Of a DNA stretch of 32,348 nt, positions 25,650 through 32,348 are shown in pieces. The stretch is taken from assembly GCA_017479265.1 (NCBI GenBank), contig JAFVCK010000066.1, positions 1-32,348 on the forward strand, written 5' to 3'. Numbering within the stretch: the first letter of the stretch is position 1; each line of letters begins with the position of its first letter. A model generated the notes under the pieces. It searched no databases and was not told where the DNA came from. It was given only the letters and a program-made list of their open reading frames with translations. This DNA comes from Bacteroidales bacterium (GTDB lineage Bacteria; Bacteroidota; Bacteroidia; Bacteroidales; UBA932). The translations under genes were made by a program, and so were the position numbers.

Positions 25650-26966
25650 ATGAAACAGAACATCACACTGATTGCATCAGCCTTGATTGCGCTGTCCGCT
25701 TGCGGTTCCCAGGCGCAGCTCGCCTCCTCACAACAGTTCCAGGACGGCATCTACTACAGGCGCTCCACCGAGGAGGCCCGTCTGCAGAAGGCCGCCGACG
25801 AAGAGGTGGACAGGCTCATCGAAGAGACCAAGGGCTCTCCCGTATTCATCGCCTCCGGGCAGAGAGATACGCTGATTCTTCCCGAGGGGAAGGCGGCGAA
25901 GATTTCATTCGAGAAGGAAAACACCGTGGTGACCGTCTTTGACGCCGACCCGTTCATGGGCTATTCACCATGGTACTACAGTTCATGGTATCCCGGCGTT
26001 TCGCCCTGGTACTGGAACGGCTGGCGGGACCCCTTCTGGTACGGCCCGAGGATATCCTTCTCGTTCAGCTGGGGCCCGAGATTCTACGACCCCTGGTATT
26101 ACGACCCCTGGTACGGACCCTGCTGGCATAACCGCTGGTGGGGCGGATATTACGGCTGGGGCCCCTACTACAGCTACGGCTTCCCTTATTACGGCTACGG
26201 ATACCACCATCATCACCACGGCTGGCATGGTCCCGGCGGATGGTACGCAGGCGGCATACGCCACATGAGTTCCCAGCCTTGGGGAGCGGGCGGCGGCAGA
26301 CCCCGCGGCGAAGGCACCCTTGCATACGGCAACACCTCCGCAAGGCGCAGCCAGGCATCGGCCACGGCCGGCAGCCCGAGCTCAGTGCGCAGGCTGAGCG
26401 GCGCAAGCACCAAGTCCGGAATCACCCGCACTGTCCGTTCCTCCGACAATGTATCGGCGGCGGTAAGGGCACGCGGCACTTCAAGCGGCACATCAGTCCG
26501 CTCTACGGCAGGCTCCGCAAGCACTTCAAGGCGTTCCACCGCATCGGCGGCAGGTGCTTCGGTGCGCAGCAATGCCACTTCACGCGCGGCCGGCAGCACT
26601 TCGGTACGCCCTTCAAACGGCACTTCCGTGCGCAGCTCCTCATCCAGAGCCGCCAGCACAAGCAACTACAGGACAGGCACTTCCGTAAGGAGCTCGTCTT
26701 CTTCCGGCAGTTCCTACGGCAGCGGTTCCCGCAGCACAGGTTCAAGCACCTACAGAAGCAGCGGTTCCTCGTCCTCGAGCAGTTACAGGAGTTCATCTTC
26801 CTCCGGCAGTTACCGCAGCAGTTCTTCGTCAAGTTCATATCGCAGCAGCGGCTCGTCTTCGGGCAGTTACCGTAGCGGCGGTTCCTCGGGCGGAGGTTAT
26901 AGCGGCGGCGGACATTCTTCGGGCGGCGGACATTCTGTCGGTGGCGGCGGAGTCAGCAGACGATAA
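25650..26966 (+). CDS. Low-complexity lipoprotein rich in aromatic residues, His and Ser
   Basis: Encodes 438 residues, starting at the ATG after AGAGGAG, a good Shine-Dalgarno-like site. The signal peptide ends in the lipobox ALSAC (Cys18). Residues ~20-100 are a charged, ordinary domain (TEEARLQKAADEEVDRLIEE). Residues ~100-215 are a Trp/Tyr/Pro/Gly-rich stretch (SPWYYSSWYPGVSPWYW, WGPYYSYGFPYYGYGY) with a five-His run near 185. From ~215 to the end it is Ser/Arg/Gly/Thr-rich with SYRSSGSS-like repeats and a Gly/His end. I do not recognise a catalytic domain. It is likely a surface or periplasmic structural, cell-envelope-binding or metal-binding lipoprotein. The gene is followed after 12 bases by a FadL-like outer-membrane protein gene. 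Confidence 0.75.
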   Translation: MKQNITLIASALIALSACGSQAQLASSQQFQDGIYYRRSTEEARLQKAADEEVDRLIEETKGSPVFIASGQRDTLILPEGKAAKISFEKENTVVTVFDADPFMGYSPWYYSSWYPGVSPWYWNGWRDPFWYGPRISFSFSWGPRFYDPWYYDPWYGPCWHNRWWGGYYGWGPYYSYGFPYYGYGYHHHHHGWHGPGGWYAGGIRHMSSQPWGAGGGRPRGEGTLAYGNTSARRSQASATAGSPSSVRRLSGASTKSGITRTVRSSDNVSAAVRARGTSSGTSVRSTAGSASTSRRSTASAAGASVRSNATSRAAGSTSVRPSNGTSVRSSSSRAASTSNYRTGTSVRSSSSSGSSYGSGSRSTGSSTYRSSGSSSSSSYRSSSSSGSYRSSSSSSSYRSSGSSSGSYRSGGSSGGGYSGGGHSSGGGHSVGGGGVSRR

Positions 26967-26978
26967 ATCGACAAGACT

Positions 26979-28571
26979 ATGAGAAAGACAATCATATCAC
27001 TTTGCATACTGGCCCTTGCTGGAGCAAGCGCCTACGCACAGGGAGCATACGAGGCTTTGCTCTTCGGAGAGAACAATTATTTGGGAACGGCCCGTTCCGC
27101 GGCCATGGGAAATGCCTTCACCGCTCTTGGCGGAGACCTCGGTTCCGTAGGCATAAACCCTGCCGGTTCGGCAGTCAACGGCTATTCCCAGGTGACTTTC
27201 ACGCCGGGCCTGTCCATATATGGTTCCAGCACCTCCTACGACGGAGCGGGGGTCAACAGGGACAGCCGCGTGAGGGGTTCCTTCCCCAACGTGGGAGCCA
27301 TGCTGAATTTCAACACGCACCGCACTTCCGGTCTCAAGAGGGTGTCCTTCGGCTTCGTGATGAACGCCACGTCCATATATACCCGCGACTTTACAGGAAT
27401 GGGCTCCACCGACAGGTCTTCCTATATGGGATACCTCGCGGACTATGCCACACGCTATAACATTCCTGCATCCGAGCTCAACGGCAACATCTCCAACATG
27501 CAGTACATGTCCGACTGGCCTGCAGGACTGGGATACCAGAGCGGCATGGTCAACGAGGCCACAGGCATAGCCGGCCCGCCCTACCTGAGCCCCGTCCAGG
27601 ACAACATCGGAGGCACTTATCCCATGCGCGGTGCCATAGACCAGACCTACGGCATATTCGACAAGGGCCGCAAGTTTGACATGGTGTTCAACCTCGGATT
27701 CGACATTTCCGACGTGTTGTTCTTCGGAGCCAACCTTGGCATAATCGGCCTGAACCTCACAAGGAACGAGTACCTACGCGAGACAGCGGTCAATCCCGCC
27801 GACTTCCCTGTGCTCACCGAAGGCCTTCCCGACCAGTTCCAGGGCATGAAGTTCAGCTACGACTACAGGGCTTCAGGTGCCGGAATATACGGCAAGTTCG
27901 GCCTCATCGTAAGGCCTTTTGACGGTCTGCGCATTGGAGCCGCCATCCAGACCCCTACCGCTACGGATATCCGCGAGCGCCGCTGGATGGATGCCTCCGT
28001 GACCTTCAGGGATGCGGACGGCAAGGCTTCCAGCCCCGACTATGACTATGAGTACCGGCTCAGGACTCCTGCGAGGTACAATTTCGGAATTGCATACACC
28101 ATTGGCAGCGCCGGTCTTATCAGCTTGGACTACGAGCTCACCAACTTCGGAAAGTCCAGGTACAGGGAGCTGCACAGCAACGACAACAGCGGCTGGACCG
28201 ATGCCAACAGCGACATCCAGAAGGCGCTCTATACCGCCCACTATATAAGAGTAGGTGCGGAGTTCAAGCCCATAGCCAATTTTGCCCTGCGTGCAGGATA
28301 CAACCTCGCAATGACCCCCCAGGTATCTACATACGGTTTCGGAGGATTCATGGCAGGATATGCCCAGGACAGGGCCAAGACCAACATCGTATCCTTCGGT
28401 CTGGGATACTCCTCCAACAGTTCGTTCTTCTGCGACTTCGCACTCCGTTGCAAGATCAACCCCGAGGAGTTCTACTACCCCTACGAGAGTTACGCCTCGG
28501 CGGTGTCGCCCGAGTTCTCGGTGCGCTCCCGCCTCTGGGATGCCCTGCTGACCATAGGATTCCGATTCTAG
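26979..28571 (+). CDS. FadL/OMPP1-family outer-membrane protein
   Basis: Encodes 530 residues. A signal peptide (MRKTIISLCILALAGASAYA) is followed by ARSAAMGNAFTALGGDLGSV and then GINPAG, the N-terminal hatch signature of the OMPP1/FadL/TodX family in Bacteroidetes. The rest is a series of amphipathic strands with turns, ending in Phe (TIGFRF), as expected for a BAM-assembled barrel. These proteins let hydrophobic compounds such as long-chain fatty acids or aromatics cross the outer membrane. The substrate is not readable. It is probably co-transcribed with the lipoprotein gene 12 bases upstream and is convergent with wbqC. Confidence 0.85.
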   Translation: MRKTIISLCILALAGASAYAQGAYEALLFGENNYLGTARSAAMGNAFTALGGDLGSVGINPAGSAVNGYSQVTFTPGLSIYGSSTSYDGAGVNRDSRVRGSFPNVGAMLNFNTHRTSGLKRVSFGFVMNATSIYTRDFTGMGSTDRSSYMGYLADYATRYNIPASELNGNISNMQYMSDWPAGLGYQSGMVNEATGIAGPPYLSPVQDNIGGTYPMRGAIDQTYGIFDKGRKFDMVFNLGFDISDVLFFGANLGIIGLNLTRNEYLRETAVNPADFPVLTEGLPDQFQGMKFSYDYRASGAGIYGKFGLIVRPFDGLRIGAAIQTPTATDIRERRWMDASVTFRDADGKASSPDYDYEYRLRTPARYNFGIAYTIGSAGLISLDYELTNFGKSRYRELHSNDNSGWTDANSDIQKALYTAHYIRVGAEFKPIANFALRAGYNLAMTPQVSTYGFGGFMAGYAQDRAKTNIVSFGLGYSSNSSFFCDFALRCKINPEEFYYPYESYASAVSPEFSVRSRLWDALLTIGFRF

Positions 28572-28584
28572 GAATGAACATGAC

Positions 28585-29232
28585 TTAGGGGCCGGCCTTC
28601 AGGTAGAGTATGGAGGAGGGGCCTTCGTTGAAGAGGAGGTCCATTATGGAAAGATTTGGGATGAAGCCGTATTTGCGGGCGAAGACCTGGAAGTACGGCT
28701 TTTCAAGGCCGAGGTCGCGTAGCACGGTGTCGGGGCGCTTGGGGTGTATGGCCTCGCGGAGGTCCTCCGCCCCGGGACGGAGATATTCCGTAGTCGGGCG
28801 CAGGTCGGCGCTGATGCCGGTTTTGGCCAGGAAATAGCGGATTAGGGTGAGGTCAAGGTCCCAGAGCGTCTCGGGGCGGCTGTCCAATATGGCGAAAATG
28901 TCATCGCGGTAATACTCGAAGAAGGCCGAACTCTCGTACGCGGAAGCGATGGCCCTTTCGGTACGTACCACCCAGGGCTCTGTATAATCCACACGAATCT
29001 GCGTTATGGGCAGCTTGAAAGTGCCGCCCTCATGCACCACGGGGACATTAAGGTTCTCCGGTCCGGATGCCCCGTAGATACGGCAGCGGTTGCGCCAGGA
29101 CTGTTTCTGGTAATTCTCGCACGCCTCCAGATAGACTACAGACGGATGTGCCCCGCAGGCTGACAGGGCAAAATCACGCGCGAGAGCGGCGAACCACGAG
29201 ACAGGAGGGAAATATGCTATGGACAGCAGCAC
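28585..29232 (-). CDS. WbqC family protein
   Basis: Encodes 215 residues from a GTG start that shares one base with the lpxA stop codon (TAGTG), so translation is coupled. The sequence has the WbqC-like order: an opening IAYFPPVSWFAAL, the YQKQSWRNRCRIYGASGPENL stretch, LPITQIRVDY, SAFFEYYRDDIFAIL and a C-terminal YFQVFARKYGFIPNLSIMDLL with LFNEGP. WbqC-like proteins are found in polysaccharide (O-antigen) clusters, and their biochemical role is unsettled. The position after lpxA points to lipopolysaccharide or envelope work. Confidence 0.88.
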   Translation of the reverse strand: MLLSIAYFPPVSWFAALARDFALSACGAHPSVVYLEACENYQKQSWRNRCRIYGASGPENLNVPVVHEGGTFKLPITQIRVDYTEPWVVRTERAIASAYESSAFFEYYRDDIFAILDSRPETLWDLDLTLIRYFLAKTGISADLRPTTEYLRPGAEDLREAIHPKRPDTVLRDLGLEKPYFQVFARKYGFIPNLSIMDLLFNEGPSSILYLKAGP

Positions 29233-30041
29233 TATTCCACACCCTTGTCGAGCCTGTCGCCTGCCTTCACTATACCTCTCTTGGAATTACGGATGAAATT
29301 CAGGATGATATCCCTCTCCTCGGACTGGGGGAAACCGGCCTCGACACGGGCGCAGCCGTCGGAAATATTCATTCCCTGATAGTATATGGTATCGTAAATA
29401 TCCTTGATATTGCGGATTACCTCGGAGGAGAATCCCCTCCTGCGCAAGCCGACTATGTTCACGCCGCAGTAGCTGATGGGCTCGCGTCCGCATATCGAGA
29501 AGGGCGGAATGTCCTTGTTCAGACGGGAACCGCCTCCCACCATGGCGTGGGTGCCAATCTTGGTGAACTGATGCACGAGGGTGCCGCCGCCAAGTATGGC
29601 CCAGTCCTCGACATCCGTCTCGCCCGCTATGCCGGTATGGCTGACCAGTATGCAGTGCTTGCCGACATTGCAGTCATGTGCTATATGAACGTATGACATG
29701 ATAAGGGAATCGTCTCCCACGCGGGTCACGCCCTTGCCGCTGGCCTTGGTGCCACGGTTGATGGTAGCGCACTCGCGGATAGTCACGTTGTTGCCTATCT
29801 CGACGTAGGTCACCTCGCCGTCGAACTTAAGGTCCTGGGGCACAGCACCTACCACGGCTCCGGGGAACACTTCGCAGCCGCTGCCCAGACGTACATACTG
29901 GTAGATGACGGCATGTGGATGAATCTTGCAGTTGTCGCCAATCTCTACATCAGAATCGATGTAGGCGTATGGACCGATTTCGACGTTGTCGCCCAGGCGT
30001 GCCCCGGGACTTACACACGCAAGAGGATGTATCTTGTTCAT
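29232..30041 (-). CDS. lpxA: UDP-N-acetylglucosamine O-acyltransferase LpxA
   Basis: Encodes 269 residues, starting at MNKIHPLA. The ATG lies 2 bases after the lpxC stop codon; a TTG six bases earlier is less likely. The N-terminal two thirds are left-handed beta-helix hexapeptide repeats (VEIGPYAYIDSDVEIGDN and so on). The catalytic histidine is His122 in VHIAHDC, equivalent to His125 of E. coli LpxA. A helical C-terminal domain follows GLRRRGFSS. It performs the first step of lipid A synthesis, transferring a 3-hydroxyacyl group to UDP-GlcNAc. The order lpxD-lpxC-lpxA is the normal Bacteroidetes one. Confidence 0.95.
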   Translation of the reverse strand: MNKIHPLACVSPGARLGDNVEIGPYAYIDSDVEIGDNCKIHPHAVIYQYVRLGSGCEVFPGAVVGAVPQDLKFDGEVTYVEIGNNVTIRECATINRGTKASGKGVTRVGDDSLIMSYVHIAHDCNVGKHCILVSHTGIAGETDVEDWAILGGGTLVHQFTKIGTHAMVGGGSRLNKDIPPFSICGREPISYCGVNIVGLRRRGFSSEVIRNIKDIYDTIYYQGMNISDGCARVEAGFPQSEERDIILNFIRNSKRGIVKAGDRLDKGVE

Positions 30042-30043
30042 AT

Positions 30044-30958
30044 TCAATTCTTTTTAGCCATCAGCGCACGAATGGCCGCGGCTGCTTTTGTATTAATGGA
30101 ATGACCGGGCTTGAATGCGCTCACCCTGGCATGCAGGAAGGCCCCTCCAAGACGCAGGTCGCCTATAAGGTCAAGCAGCTTGTGACGGCCGCATTCATTG
30201 GGGAAATGGAGGGTTAGATTGTCAAGATAGCCACGGCCCGATACGGTAAGGCGGCGCTGGCCGAACAGGTCGGTCATACGGTCCAGCTGCTCCTGAGTGA
30301 CAGGATGCTCGACAATCACTATTGCATTGTCCACGTCGCCACCCTTGATGAGGTTGTTGGCAAAGAGGAACTCAAGCTCATGGAAAAACACGAAGGTACG
30401 GCAAGGTGCAATCTGGGAAGAATAATCCTCTCCCCCATTCCAGCGGGCATTCTGCACGCCGAGGACCTTGGAGCCAAAATCCACTGTGACCTCATAACTG
30501 GTGGTCTTGGCTGGCTCTATGCGCACCCAGGAACCGCTCTTTTCGTCGCGGATTTCTATCACCTGCGGAACATCGAAATATACCCTCTCCGCATCCTGGG
30601 CCGCGGCCTTGAAAACGGATACGTAAGGCTCGGCGCTGCCGTCCAGTATGGGGACTTCGGCATTGTCCAGATCGATGAGGGCATTGTCTATGCCGCAGCC
30701 GGTCAGGGCTGAAAGAAGATGCTCCACTGTATGGACATCCACATTGCCGCTTGAAAGGGTAGTGCTGCGGGAAGTCTGGCTTACATTCTCTGCAACAGCC
30801 TTAACCACAGCATCTTCACCGAGGTCAATCCTACGGAATACTATGCCGGTATTTTCGGCTGCGGGAGATACGGTCATACGGCAAGGAAGACCCGTGTGGA
30901 GTCCCTTTCCGCAGAATGTATATTTTTCAGCCAGTGTAAATTGTCTCATCAGTAGCAT
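30044..30958 (-). CDS. lpxC: UDP-3-O-acyl-N-acetylglucosamine deacetylase LpxC, without the FabZ domain
   Basis: Encodes 304 residues (301 if the second ATG, MRQFTLAEKY, at 30949 is the start). Zinc and catalytic residues are all present: His80 in HTVEHLLSAL, His259 and Asp263 in GRHKLLDLIGDL, and His286 in KPGHSIN, with the same 27-residue spacing as in E. coli. It removes the N-acetyl group, the committed step of lipid A synthesis. In most Bacteroidetes this gene is fused to fabZ (about 460 residues). Here the protein stops right after the LpxC domain with MAKKN and lpxA begins 2 bases later, so no fused dehydratase is possible. A promoter (30978-30985) lies in the gap after lpxD. Confidence 0.93.
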   Translation of the reverse strand: MLLMRQFTLAEKYTFCGKGLHTGLPCRMTVSPAAENTGIVFRRIDLGEDAVVKAVAENVSQTSRSTTLSSGNVDVHTVEHLLSALTGCGIDNALIDLDNAEVPILDGSAEPYVSVFKAAAQDAERVYFDVPQVIEIRDEKSGSWVRIEPAKTTSYEVTVDFGSKVLGVQNARWNGGEDYSSQIAPCRTFVFFHELEFLFANNLIKGGDVDNAIVIVEHPVTQEQLDRMTDLFGQRRLTVSGRGYLDNLTLHFPNECGRHKLLDLIGDLRLGGAFLHARVSAFKPGHSINTKAAAAIRALMAKKN

Positions 30959-30977
30959 TCTTTTTCAAAATGGCCGG

Positions 30978-31008
30978 CAAAGGTAGCAAAAAAATACTTA
31001 AATACCAA
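30978..31008 (-). promoter_or_regulatory. Internal promoter for lpxC-lpxA-wbqC
   Basis: In the gap after lpxD, TTGG followed by 19 bases and TACCTTTG (30978-30985) on the minus strand fits the Bacteroidetes promoter with an imperfect -33. It would give a short leader before lpxC and allow lpxC-lpxA-wbqC to be expressed apart from lpxD. Confidence 0.55.
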
Positions 31009-32010
31009 TTATTTGCCCTCGTGTTCCAAGCCCTGTTGCTTGAAAATGGCGTAACTGCGCATGAAATTGGCGTGCGGGATGGCAGGCATTCCGGAAAGTA
31101 TCTGGCCGCTCTTGCGCACATTGCCTATGACTCCGGACTGGGCGGTTATGGTGGTATTGTCGGCTATTTTTATATGTCCGACTATTCCGACCTGACCCGC
31201 TATTATGCAGTTCTTGCCTACTATGGCCGAGCCTGCGATACCGGTCATGGCCGCCATCACCGTATTGTCCCCTATCTGGACGTTGTGGGCAATTTGGCAG
31301 AGGTTGTCTATCTTCACTCCGTTGCCTATTATGGTGGACTCCATTTCGGCGCGGTCCACGGTGGTGCAGGCCCCGATTTCGACATTGTCCCCTATGATGA
31401 CGTTGCCAAGGTGCTCTATCTTCTCCCATGTGCCGTCGGGCTGGGGAGCATTGCCGAAGCCGTCGGAGCCGATGACGCAGTTGGCATGGAGTATGACCCC
31501 GTTGCCGATAACCATCCCGGGATAGATGCGGACGCCCGGATAAATTATGCAGTTCTTTCCTATAACCGTGCGGTCGCCTATGGTGACGTTGTCATAAATG
31601 ACGGTGTCGTCGCCGATTTCGACCCTCTTGCCTATGGAACAGAGGTCGCCGAGCCACACCCTCTTGCCGAACTTCGTGCTGAGATGCCATTTGGAGCGCC
31701 ATCCGCGGTGGCGCTTGTGGACGTTGGTGGAGGCGGAGACATACTTGAGCAGCTGGGCCACGGCGGTGTAGGCGTTGTCCACCCTCACCATGGTGGCGGA
31801 AACGGGCTGCTTGGGCTCGAAATCCTTGTTGACAAGTATTATCGATGCCTCCGAAGTATAGACGTAATGCTCGTATTTGGGGTTGGCATAGAAGGAAAGC
31901 TTGCCGGGTTTGCCGTGCTCTATCTTGGCAAAGCCTGTGACGGTTGCATCTGGATTTCCGTCAACCGTTCCTCCGAGAATGCCGGAAAGTTGTTTTGCAG
32001 TAAATTGCAT
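31009..32010 (-). CDS. lpxD: UDP-3-O-acylglucosamine N-acyltransferase LpxD
   Basis: Encodes 333 residues, starting at [12 protein letters not shown] with an AGAAG just before the ATG. The frame runs 20 codons further upstream through the repeat region but without family sequence. The N-terminal uridine-binding domain ([20 protein letters not shown] plus [12 protein letters not shown]) is followed by a hexapeptide-repeat helix. The catalytic-region motif [12 protein letters not shown] contains the conserved His, and SDGFGN is the family's loop. It adds the second hydroxyacyl chain to the lipid A precursor. A 50-base gap holding a promoter separates it from lpxC. Confidence 0.94.
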   Translation of the reverse strand: MQFTAKQLSGILGGTVDGNPDATVTGFAKIEHGKPGKLSFYANPKYEHYVYTSEASIILVNKDFEPKQPVSATMVRVDNAYTAVAQLLKYVSASTNVHKRHRGWRSKWHLSTKFGKRVWLGDLCSIGKRVEIGDDTVIYDNVTIGDRTVIGKNCIIYPGVRIYPGMVIGNGVILHANCVIGSDGFGNAPQPDGTWEKIEHLGNVIIGDNVEIGACTTVDRAEMESTIIGNGVKIDNLCQIAHNVQIGDNTVMAAMTGIAGSAIVGKNCIIAGQVGIVGHIKIADNTTITAQSGVIGNVRKSGQILSGMPAIPHANFMRSYAIFKQQGLEHEGK

Positions 32011-32029
32011 CTTCTTTTTGCAAATGGTA

Positions 32030-32167
32030 AATATTAAAAAATAACCTGCATCACTTGAACACGTAGCCACCCTCGGCTCGTAAGAGGGAGGGGCCCGCCG
32101 CTTTGCGGTGGGAGGGGCCGAACGGAGTGAGGCGGTTCATAGTGATGCAGGTTATTTTTTTAATATT
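32030..32167. repeat. 27-bp inverted repeat around an 85-base GC-rich structured core, in the lpxD leader
   Basis: Arms at 32030-32055 and 32141-32167 are reverse complements except for one extra A/T (six versus seven A). The arms combine AATATTAAAAAA with TAACCTGCATCACT. The 85-base centre is GC-rich and forms its own hairpin (CCGCCGC-TTT-GCGGTGG, 32095-32111) flanked by two GGGAGGGGCC-like strings. It ends 19 bases before the lpxD ATG. It may be a REP/MITE-like mobile repeat, a bidirectional terminator or a leader regulatory hairpin. Confidence 0.7.
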
Positions 32168-32180
32168 CCTATAATCCCTG

Positions 32181-32188
32181 CAAAAATA
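32181..32188 (-). promoter_or_regulatory. Candidate -7 box upstream of the lpxD leader hairpin
   Basis: TATTTTTG on the minus strand fits TAnnTTTG, without a clear -33. If used, the lpxD transcript would begin with the whole inverted repeat. Confidence 0.35.
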
Positions 32189-32204
32189 GCAACTTTTGTG
32201 CTAA

Positions 32205-32348
32205 ATTTTAAGAAGCTGTTTAAATTTGAATGAAAAATTTTGCTAATAGAGCGTGTAAATAATTGAAAATCAGTAGGTTAATTGAAATATTTTTCGTAAC
32301 TTTATGAGTACCAATCAATTAAAGTTATGAGTCAATATCCAACTAACC
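32205..32348 (+). mobile_element. Probable left end of an insertion sequence, cut by the window edge
   Basis: From about 32205 the sequence becomes strongly AT-rich. AGAAGCTGTTTAAATTTG has the look of the terminal inverted repeats of Bacteroidetes IS elements. A frame starting at 32327 (MSQYPTN...) runs off the edge and resembles the first residues of IS5-family transposases. Too little is visible for certainty. Confidence 0.35.
32327..32348 (+). CDS. Partial reading frame, possible IS5-type transposase N-terminus
   Basis: Only seven codons (MSQYPTN) are visible before the window ends. The opening recalls transposases that begin with a PTNLT-like segment. An earlier ATG at 32304 gives only eight codons before a stop. 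Confidence 0.3.

Noticed and set aside
26138..26875. Second long frame inside the low-complexity lipoprotein gene
   Set aside because: A product of repetitive codons (Arg/Gln/His/Phe-rich in the shifted frame); the lipoprotein frame has a signal peptide and lipobox.
30042..30047. TTG start two codons upstream for lpxA
   Set aside because: The ATG at 30041 gives the family's normal N-terminus and avoids overlap with the lpxC stop.
30970..32037. 355-codon plus-strand frame opposite lpxD
   Set aside because: Arises from the hexapeptide repeats of lpxD read backwards; lpxD itself is unambiguous.
1..32348. CRISPR arrays, rRNA or tRNA genes, classical riboswitches
   Set aside because: No regularly spaced direct repeats and no conserved rRNA/tRNA or recognised riboswitch sequence seen on reading either strand.

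Overview
The window looks like a chromosomal segment of a Bacteroidales bacterium (gut type; Rikenellaceae/Alistipes-like is a guess from gene style, not shown). The reasons are SusC/SusD-type outer-membrane genes, fimbrillin-like lipoproteins, an rSAM/lipoprotein pair, a FadL/OMPP1 porin-like gene, a lone lpxD-lpxC-lpxA lipid A cluster, and repeated promoter elements of the Bacteroidetes form TAnnTTTG with TTTG 19-20 bases upstream.

Layout. (1) 1-7 kb, accessory: two related two-gene cassettes lie in opposite orientation, each a 42-50 residue peptide followed by a large fimbrillin-like surface lipoprotein (199-1960 on +, 5177-6807 on -). The leader DNA and first ~23 codons of the two peptides are nearly identical, while everything downstream has diverged. 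Between them sit an Rpn-type nuclease gene followed by an orphan alternative C-terminal tail, a HAD phosphatase and a membrane zinc peptidase. (2) 7.0-8.6 kb: a radical SAM/SPASM protein translationally coupled to a small lipoprotein. (3) 8.6-15.0 kb: an addB-addA-tadA operon (double-strand break processing plus tRNA wobble deaminase). (4) 15.0-19.8 kb: a SusC/SusD pair in which susC carries a one-base frameshift. (5) 20.1-25.5 kb: a housekeeping operon proS - DUF3078 - tilS - glutamine synthetase ending at a clear terminator. (6) 25.6-28.6 kb, + strand: an aromatic/His/Ser-rich lipoprotein and a FadL-like outer-membrane protein. (7) 28.6-32.0 kb, - strand: lpxD - lpxC - lpxA - wbqC, making lipid A precursor; LpxC lacks the FabZ domain usually fused to it in Bacteroidetes. 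(8) The right edge holds a large inverted repeat in the lpxD leader and the start of what looks like an insertion sequence.

Most interesting for follow-up: the duplicated leader-peptide/lipoprotein cassettes beside a SPASM enzyme; the Rpn nuclease with a spare C-terminal cassette bounded by a 66-bp direct repeat (a candidate switchable intragenic antitoxin/specificity tail); the hairpin in the lpxD leader; and the LpxC without FabZ. All functions are inferred from sequence reading alone; no database search was run.
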